Shown piece by piece: positions 59,170 to 64,000 of a DNA stretch of 64,000 bases. The stretch lies in NCBI RefSeq assembly GCF_030056705.1, contig NZ_JASHIC010000007.1:124001-188000 (forward strand). The letters run 5' to 3'. The notes under the pieces were generated by a model. The model did not search any database. It was given only the letters and a program-made list of their open reading frames with translations, and had not been told where the DNA came from. Made by a program: the position numbers and the translations under genes. This DNA comes from Flectobacillus longus. GTDB taxonomy: Bacteria; Bacteroidota; Bacteroidia; Cytophagales; Spirosomataceae. Positions within the stretch are counted from its first letter, which is position 1, and every line of letters begins with the position of its first letter.

Positions 59170-61047
59170 ATGTCAACAACTCCCAATAATGAGGTTCAAT
59201 ATACCGAAGACAGTATTCGGTCACTAGATTGGAAAGAACATATTCGTCTTCGTCCTGGTATGTATATTGGTAAGCTCGGCGATGGTTCTTCGTCAGACGA
59301 CGGAATATATGTATTAGTAAAAGAAATTGTCGATAACTCTATCGATGAGCACATGATGGGTCATGGTAAGGCCATTGATGTGAAAATTTCAGACCACCGA
59401 GTAGAGGTACGTGATTATGGACGTGGTATTCCACTTGGAAAAGTAATCGACTGTGTTTCCAAAATCAACACAGGAGGAAAATATGATTCTGGAGCTTTCC
59501 AAAAATCTGTAGGTTTGAACGGGGTAGGTACAAAAGCAACCAACGCACTATCAAGCTTTTTTAGAGTACAATCATTTCGTGAAGGAAAAACAAAATGGGC
59601 AGAATTTAGTAAAGGCGAAATACTTACTGAATCAGACGGTGAACCAGAAAGTAATGCCAAAAATGGTACTCAAACCATTTTTGAACCTGATAACACTATC
59701 TTCAAAAATTACCATTTTATTCCACAATATCTGGATAATCTTTTCTGGAATTATGCTTATTTGAATGCAGGATTGTCTATCAATTTTAATGGACAAAAGT
59801 ATTTTTCTCAAAAAGGTCTTTTTGATTTATTGAGTAAAAAAACAAACGAAGAAGAAAATCGCTATCCTATCATTCATCTTAAAGGAAATGATATTGAAAT
59901 TGCCATGACCCATGGTAATCAATATGGCGAAGAATACTATTCGTTTGTAAACGGTCAAAATACAACTCAAGGGGGTACTCACTTGCAAGCCTTCCGTGAA
60001 GCCGTGGTTCGTACAGTACGTGATTTCTATAAAAAGGATTACGCTCCTGAAGATATCCGTGCCAGCATTGTCGCTGCCGTAGCTGTTCGTGTTCAAGAAC
60101 CCGTTTTTGAATCTCAAACAAAAACAAAATTAGGGTCAATCACCATGTCCCCAGATTCTAGCTCTCAAACCGTTAGAAGTTTTGTAGGAGATTTCATTAA
60201 GACTGAGTTGGATAATTTTTTGCACAAAAACCCAACGACTGCTGAAGCACTCAAAAAGCGTATCGAACAGTCTGAGCGTGAGCGTAAAGATATTGCAGGT
60301 ATCAAAAAGTTGGCGAATGAACGTGCTAAAAAAGCCAACTTACACAACAAAAAGCTTCGTGATTGTCGTGTGCATTTATCTAACGAAAAGTCCGATAATC
60401 GTTATGATTCAATGTTGTTTATCACCGAAGGTGACTCTGCAAGTGGTTCAATTACCAAATCTCGCAATGTGCAAACTCAAGCTGTGTTTAGTTTGAGAGG
60501 TAAACCGCTTAACTGCTTTGGCTTAACCAAAAAGATTGTTTATGAAAACGAAGAATTTAACCTGCTCCAACATGCCTTGAATATCGAAGATGGCTTGGAG
60601 GGTCTTCGTTATAACAAAATCATTATTGCAACCGATGCCGACGTAGATGGTATGCACATTCGTTTGCTAATGATGACATTTTTCTTGCAATTTTTCCCAG
60701 ATTTGGTACGCAATGGTCATTTGTATATTTTGGAAACACCATTATTCCGTGTTCGAAACAAAAAAGAAACCATCTATTGCTATTCCGACGAAGAACGTCT
60801 TAATGCCATTCATAAATTGGGTCCAAAACCAGAAATTACACGTTTCAAAGGTTTAGGTGAGATTTCTCCAGAAGAATTTGGTAAATTTATAGGCGATAAT
60901 ATTCGTTTAGAACCTGTAATCCTAGAAAAGGATACAACCATTCCTAAAATTCTGACTTATTTCATGGGTAAAAATACCCCTGATCGTCAAAGATTTATTA
61001 TCGACAATCTCATTATTGAAAAAGACCCTGCCGAAGCAGCAGCATAA
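59170..61047 (+). CDS. parE: DNA topoisomerase IV subunit B
   Basis: A 625-residue type IIA topoisomerase ATPase subunit. The GHKL ATP site has [10 protein letters not shown] at about 49-58, DYGRGIPLG near 79 and [15 protein letters not shown] near 117. A transducer domain follows. The TOPRIM domain has EGDSASGS at about 420 and DADVDGMHI near 488. It ends with [13 protein letters not shown] and a short tail, without the GyrB insertion, which fits ParE-like topoisomerase IV. The parC gene is not adjacent. The role is decatenation of daughter chromosomes. The pheA gene follows after 88 bp. Confidence 0.93.
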   Translation: MSTTPNNEVQYTEDSIRSLDWKEHIRLRPGMYIGKLGDGSSSDDGIYVLVKEIVDNSIDEHMMGHGKAIDVKISDHRVEVRDYGRGIPLGKVIDCVSKINTGGKYDSGAFQKSVGLNGVGTKATNALSSFFRVQSFREGKTKWAEFSKGEILTESDGEPESNAKNGTQTIFEPDNTIFKNYHFIPQYLDNLFWNYAYLNAGLSINFNGQKYFSQKGLFDLLSKKTNEEENRYPIIHLKGNDIEIAMTHGNQYGEEYYSFVNGQNTTQGGTHLQAFREAVVRTVRDFYKKDYAPEDIRASIVAAVAVRVQEPVFESQTKTKLGSITMSPDSSSQTVRSFVGDFIKTELDNFLHKNPTTAEALKKRIEQSERERKDIAGIKKLANERAKKANLHNKKLRDCRVHLSNEKSDNRYDSMLFITEGDSASGSITKSRNVQTQAVFSLRGKPLNCFGLTKKIVYENEEFNLLQHALNIEDGLEGLRYNKIIIATDADVDGMHIRLLMMTFFLQFFPDLVRNGHLYILETPLFRVRNKKETIYCYSDEERLNAIHKLGPKPEITRFKGLGEISPEEFGKFIGDNIRLEPVILEKDTTIPKILTYFMGKNTPDRQRFIIDNLIIEKDPAEAAA

Positions 61048-61055
61048 GATATAGA

Positions 61056-61083
61056 TTAGAGCTCAACAAATGTTGAGTTCTAA
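61056..61083 (+). repeat. hairpin between parE and pheA
   Basis: TTAGAGCTCAACA and TGTTGAGTTCTAA pair fully (one G-T) around AA. No T-tract follows, so it is more likely an attenuator or mRNA-stability hairpin than a terminator. Confidence 0.55.
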
Positions 61084-61135
61084 TTCAAATATTTCTTTTC
61101 CTGCTCATTAGCAGAAATATCCTGTTAACCATAAT

Positions 61136-62212
61136 ATGACCCTAGAACAATTACGACAACAGATTGATGAGCTTGACAACGAAATGCTTGAGATACTCAA
61201 CAAGCGCATGGAAGTTGTAAAGCATGTTGGAGAGCTTAAAAAAACGACTCAGACTGTTATTTATCGTCCCGAGCGTGAAAAACAAATCATCGACCGTCTT
61301 GCAGAAATGAGCCAAGGTTTATTGACTCGTCCTGCGATTGAGGCTATTTACCTCGAAATTTTTGCAGTATCTCGTAATCTTGAATTGCCTGAACGTATTG
61401 CTTATTTGGGTCCAGAAGGAAGCTTTACTCATCAAGCAGCCGAAAGCCGCTTTGGTGCTATGAGTGATTACTTACCTTTGCCAAGCATTCGCTCTGTTTT
61501 TGAAAGCATTGATACAGGTCGTGCGAGATTCGGTGTTGTACCTATCGAAAATAATTTGGAAGGTATCGTGAAAGAGACAATTGATTTGTTAAACGAAACG
61601 GATTTGAAAATTGTAGCCGAAGTGGTTATTCCTGTTCATTTCACTTTCGCAACCAAAGCCGAAAAATTATCTGATATCAAGCGTATTTATTCAAAAGATA
61701 TTGCGTTTGGACAATGTGAAAAATTCTTGAATGAATATTTCAATGGTAAAGATGAAGAGTTTTTTGTACAAGTTGATTCAACCTCAAAAGCTGCCAAATT
61801 AGCCTCTCAAGATGAACAATCTGCTGCTGTTTGTTCTCATATTGCGGCCAAATTGTTTGATGTTCCTATATTGTTTGACAATATTCAAGATTCGTCTCAG
61901 AACAGAACAAGATTTTTTATTATTGGAAAAGATTTTGTCAACCAAAAGAGCGAGAAAGACAAAACTACCATTATTGCCAAACTCCCTGACGATGGTAAGC
62001 CAGGAACACTGGTAAGATTTCTCCAAGAGTTCGAAAATAGAGGAATTAACCTTGTAAAAATTGAATCTAGACCTGTGAAAGAAGGTGAAACATTCAACTT
62101 CTGGTTCTTGATGGAATTTGATGGGTACTTCTTAGATGAGAATGTTCAACATATCATGAAAAAACATGAATCCGACATCAAGTGGCTCGGAAGTTATGTA
62201 AAAATGGTATAA
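61136..62212 (+). CDS. pheA: bifunctional chorismate mutase/prephenate dehydratase
   Basis: A 358-residue P-protein for phenylalanine synthesis: chorismate to prephenate to phenylpyruvate. The N-terminal AroQ-type chorismate mutase domain (about 1-85) has LRQQIDELDNEMLEILNKRM. The prephenate dehydratase domain (about 92-275) has AYLGPEGSFTHQAAESRFG and FGVVPIENNLEG, with NRTRFFII at about 258. The ACT domain (about 285-358) has GTLVRFLQEFENRGINLVKI and ESRP, which binds phenylalanine for feedback inhibition. Length is standard. A terminator follows 4 bp after the stop. Confidence 0.94.
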   Translation: MTLEQLRQQIDELDNEMLEILNKRMEVVKHVGELKKTTQTVIYRPEREKQIIDRLAEMSQGLLTRPAIEAIYLEIFAVSRNLELPERIAYLGPEGSFTHQAAESRFGAMSDYLPLPSIRSVFESIDTGRARFGVVPIENNLEGIVKETIDLLNETDLKIVAEVVIPVHFTFATKAEKLSDIKRIYSKDIAFGQCEKFLNEYFNGKDEEFFVQVDSTSKAAKLASQDEQSAAVCSHIAAKLFDVPILFDNIQDSSQNRTRFFIIGKDFVNQKSEKDKTTIIAKLPDDGKPGTLVRFLQEFENRGINLVKIESRPVKEGETFNFWFLMEFDGYFLDENVQHIMKKHESDIKWLGSYVKMV

Positions 62213-62216
62213 TAAT

Positions 62217-62252
62217 AAAAGCCGTTAGTTTATCGCTAACGGCTTTCTTTTT
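62217..62252. terminator. bidirectional terminator after pheA
   Basis: GCCGTTAG (62221-62228) and CTAACGGC (62236-62243) pair around TTTATCG; TTTCTTTTT follows and AAAA precedes. It also overlaps the stop of the convergent bestrophin gene (62251). Confidence 0.85.
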
Positions 62253-63138
62253 ATCTTAAAACTGATTCTTCTTGAAATATTTCACCTACATGCTTTTGAA
62301 TATTTTTACACATCTGTGCTAATGGTAAGTCGTTCGCATCTGTACCAAATGGATTTTCAATTTCTTCTGCAATCAGCTCTAAACTTGCTAAAACATAAAA
62401 AACAAAAACTACCACTGGAATCACGATATAACCTAGTGTAAAAACATAGCCAAAGGGCAAAGTCATTACATAAAAGAAGATAAATTTTTTCAAAAATACC
62501 GTATAAGAAAATGGAATTGGAGTATTTTTGATTCGTTCGCAAGCTCCACAAATATCCGTAAAGCTTCGAATCTCTTCGTTGATAAAAAGTAACTGCTCGC
62601 CCGAAATAATATTTTTTGCATATAATGCCTGCACTTGTTCAACTAGCAATTTGGCAATATAATTTGGCTTATGGTATTCTGATTTAATCTTATATTCAGA
62701 AATAAACAGCTCGCTATCATTTTGATGTCCTCGCAAATGACGTTTCAAGGCAAAAGCATATTCTATAATAAGGCTTTCAATTAAAGTCCTTTCTTCTTTT
62801 AACTCTTTGGGAACTACCGCTTGAATCTTGATAGCCAAATTACGTGAGGCATTTGTCAAAGCCCCCCAGTTACGTCTCCCCTCCCACCAGCGGTCATAGG
62901 CAGTGTTTGTTCTAAATACCAACAACATCGAAATCACAAAACCCAACATTCCGTGCATAGCTGGAATATTTTTGATATGCGAATTATCACTTAATTTAAA
63001 AACATCAACTTCCAAATAAGCAATCAAGCCAGAATAAGCTCCTATAGCTATCAACATAGGAAACAATTTTCTGAAGGTATCGGCTTTATGAAAGTGGAAA
63101 ATAAAGGTGAACCATTCTTTTGGATTATAATTGATCAT
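62251..63138 (-). CDS. bestrophin family ion channel
   Basis: A 295-residue membrane protein of the bestrophin (UPF0187) family. The N-terminus MINYNPKEWFTFIFHFHKADT is followed by about four transmembrane helices. The signature LVFRTNTAYDRWWEGRRNWG (about 70-89) marks the family. Prokaryotic bestrophins form pentameric channels, cation-selective in the characterised Klebsiella protein. Gene context gives no clue to a role. It is probably monocistronic, between two terminators. Confidence 0.88.
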   Translation of the reverse strand: MINYNPKEWFTFIFHFHKADTFRKLFPMLIAIGAYSGLIAYLEVDVFKLSDNSHIKNIPAMHGMLGFVISMLLVFRTNTAYDRWWEGRRNWGALTNASRNLAIKIQAVVPKELKEERTLIESLIIEYAFALKRHLRGHQNDSELFISEYKIKSEYHKPNYIAKLLVEQVQALYAKNIISGEQLLFINEEIRSFTDICGACERIKNTPIPFSYTVFLKKFIFFYVMTLPFGYVFTLGYIVIPVVVFVFYVLASLELIAEEIENPFGTDANDLPLAQMCKNIQKHVGEIFQEESVLR

Positions 63139-63203
63139 AGAGATAAGAATAATTTAGTAAAAGTTTGAATGTGAAGATAAATTTAATACTCGACGGTACA
63201 AAC

Positions 63204-63238
63204 AAAAACAGCTTCTATCGAAAATAGAAGCTGTTTTT
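63204..63238. terminator. bidirectional terminator after sufB
   Basis: AAAAACAGCTTCTAT and ATAGAAGCTGTTTTT form a perfect 15-bp stem around CGAAA. It lies 27 bp after the sufB stop on the minus strand. Confidence 0.88.
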
Positions 63239-63265
63239 ATATCTATTGTAATAAAATTCGATTCA

Positions 63266-64000
63266 TTAACCTACTGAACCTTCCAGTGAGATAGCAAGAA
63301 GCTTTTGTGCTTCTACTGCAAATTCCATTGGTAATTGATTCAATACTTCTTTGGCATATCCATTCACAATTAAAGCAATAGCTGCTTCAGTAGAAATACC
63401 ACGTTGATTACAATAGAAAATCTGGTCTTCACCAATCTTCGAAGTAGTCGCTTCGTGCTCTACAGTCGCTGTATTATTTTTTACTTCAATGTATGGGAAA
63501 GTATGCGCACCACAACGGTCACCCATCAACAATGAGTCACATTGAGAGAAGTTACGAGCATTTTCTGCACGTTTCATCACTTCAACTAAGCCTCTGTATG
63601 AGTTTTGAGAACGACCCGCAGAAATACCTTTTGAAACAATACGAGACTTGGTATTTTTACCAATATGTATCATTTTCGTACCTGTATCTGCTTGTTGCAT
63701 ATTGTTGGTAACTGCTACTGAGTAAAATTCACCGATAGAGTTATCACCTTTCAAAATCACAGAAGGGTATTTCCAAGTAATAGCCGACCCTGTTTCTACT
63801 TGAGTCCAAGAGATTTTTGAGTTTGCGCCATCACAAATACCACGTTTTGTTACGAAGTTGTAAATACCACCTTTACCGTCTTTATCACCAGGATACCAGT
63901 TTTGAACAGTAGAGTATTTAACTTCTGCATTTTCGTGTGCTACGATTTCAACTACAGCAGCATGCAATTGGTTTTCGTCACGCATTGGAGCAGTACAACC
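63266..64000 (-). CDS. sufB: Fe-S cluster assembly protein SufB (5' part outside window)
   Basis: The C-terminal 244 residues of SufB, open to the right edge of the window; the full protein is about 480 residues. Visible family segments include [82 protein letters not shown] and [17 protein letters not shown]. SufB is the scaffold on which the SufBCD complex assembles Fe-S clusters. The terminator right after it shows that it is the last gene of its transcript, so sufC/sufD, if linked, are not downstream. Confidence 0.93.
   Translation of the reverse strand, partial: GCTAPMRDENQLHAAVVEIVAHENAEVKYSTVQNWYPGDKDGKGGIYNFVTKRGICDGANSKISWTQVETGSAITWKYPSVILKGDNSIGEFYSVAVTNNMQQADTGTKMIHIGKNTKSRIVSKGISAGRSQNSYRGLVEVMKRAENARNFSQCDSLLMGDRCGAHTFPYIEVKNNTATVEHEATTSKIGEDQIFYCNQRGISTEAAIALIVNGYAKEVLNQLPMEFAVEAQKLLAISLEGSVG

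Overview
The window is chromosomal DNA from a low-GC member of the phylum Bacteroidota, most likely the order Cytophagales (Spirosomaceae/Flectobacillus-like; genus level is a guess). The evidence is the set of families almost confined to that phylum: a type IX secretion plug protein (DUF5103), a PUR/DUF3276 nucleic-acid-binding protein, DUF5723, DUF5106-type thioredoxins, a periplasmic 'asparagine synthetase B' family protein and Bacteroidota-type Crp/Fnr regulators. Two well-placed promoters (ychF and tRNA-Leu) both read TTTG-N20-TAnnTTTG, the Bacteroidota housekeeping promoter, and most starts lack a Shine-Dalgarno sequence. I see no phage, insertion sequence, rRNA or CRISPR.

Layout. 1-11 kb: mainly minus-strand housekeeping genes (DUF2892 fragment, Crp/Fnr, Fic, alanine dehydrogenase, TsaE, SDR, YciO-type protein, YihY, thioesterase, MltG, Ldh-type dehydrogenase), broken by one plus-strand MlaE permease and a repeat-rich 440-bp gap. 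10.8-20 kb: plus-strand genes (DUF4139-like + DUF502 pair, glutamate-synthase-like FMN protein, Crp/Fnr, FMN reductase, ABC-F ATPase, T9SS plug, OmpA lipoprotein). 20-30 kb: ychF, PUR protein, RlpA, DUF58, a tandem pair of secreted thioredoxin-fold proteins, YdcF and pfkA. 30-38 kb: DUF5723, a PhyH dioxygenase, DUF4394 lipoprotein, alpha/beta hydrolase, tRNA-Leu(CAA), FtsX-type permease and the secreted 'asparagine synthetase B' protein.

38.3-44.1 kb holds two secreted GH78 (alpha-L-rhamnosidase family) enzymes separated by about 650 bp of nested repeats. 44.3-58.8 kb is a minus-strand surface-glycan locus. Read in the direction of transcription it has an SLBB/Wza-like exporter, a Wzz-like chain regulator, Wzm/Wzt ABC transporter, DegT aminotransferase, large membrane glycosyltransferase-like protein, WbqC, a NeuD/PglD-type acyltransferase, a methyltransferase, a beta-propeller glycosidase-like protein, a PhyH dioxygenase and a GT2 glycosyltransferase. 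Together they look able to make, decorate and export a short glycan carrying an N-acylated amino sugar. 59-64 kb returns to core genes: parE, pheA, a bestrophin and the 3' part of sufB.

The most interesting non-coding signals are a nested 25-bp/20-bp inverted-repeat element (41332-41500), a MITE-like element with 26-bp ends (5713-6055), a sigma-54-like promoter followed by a terminator with no gene between (6882-6993), and a foldable segment downstream of the PUR gene (21317-21404). Several intergenic sequences also recur as dispersed repeats.
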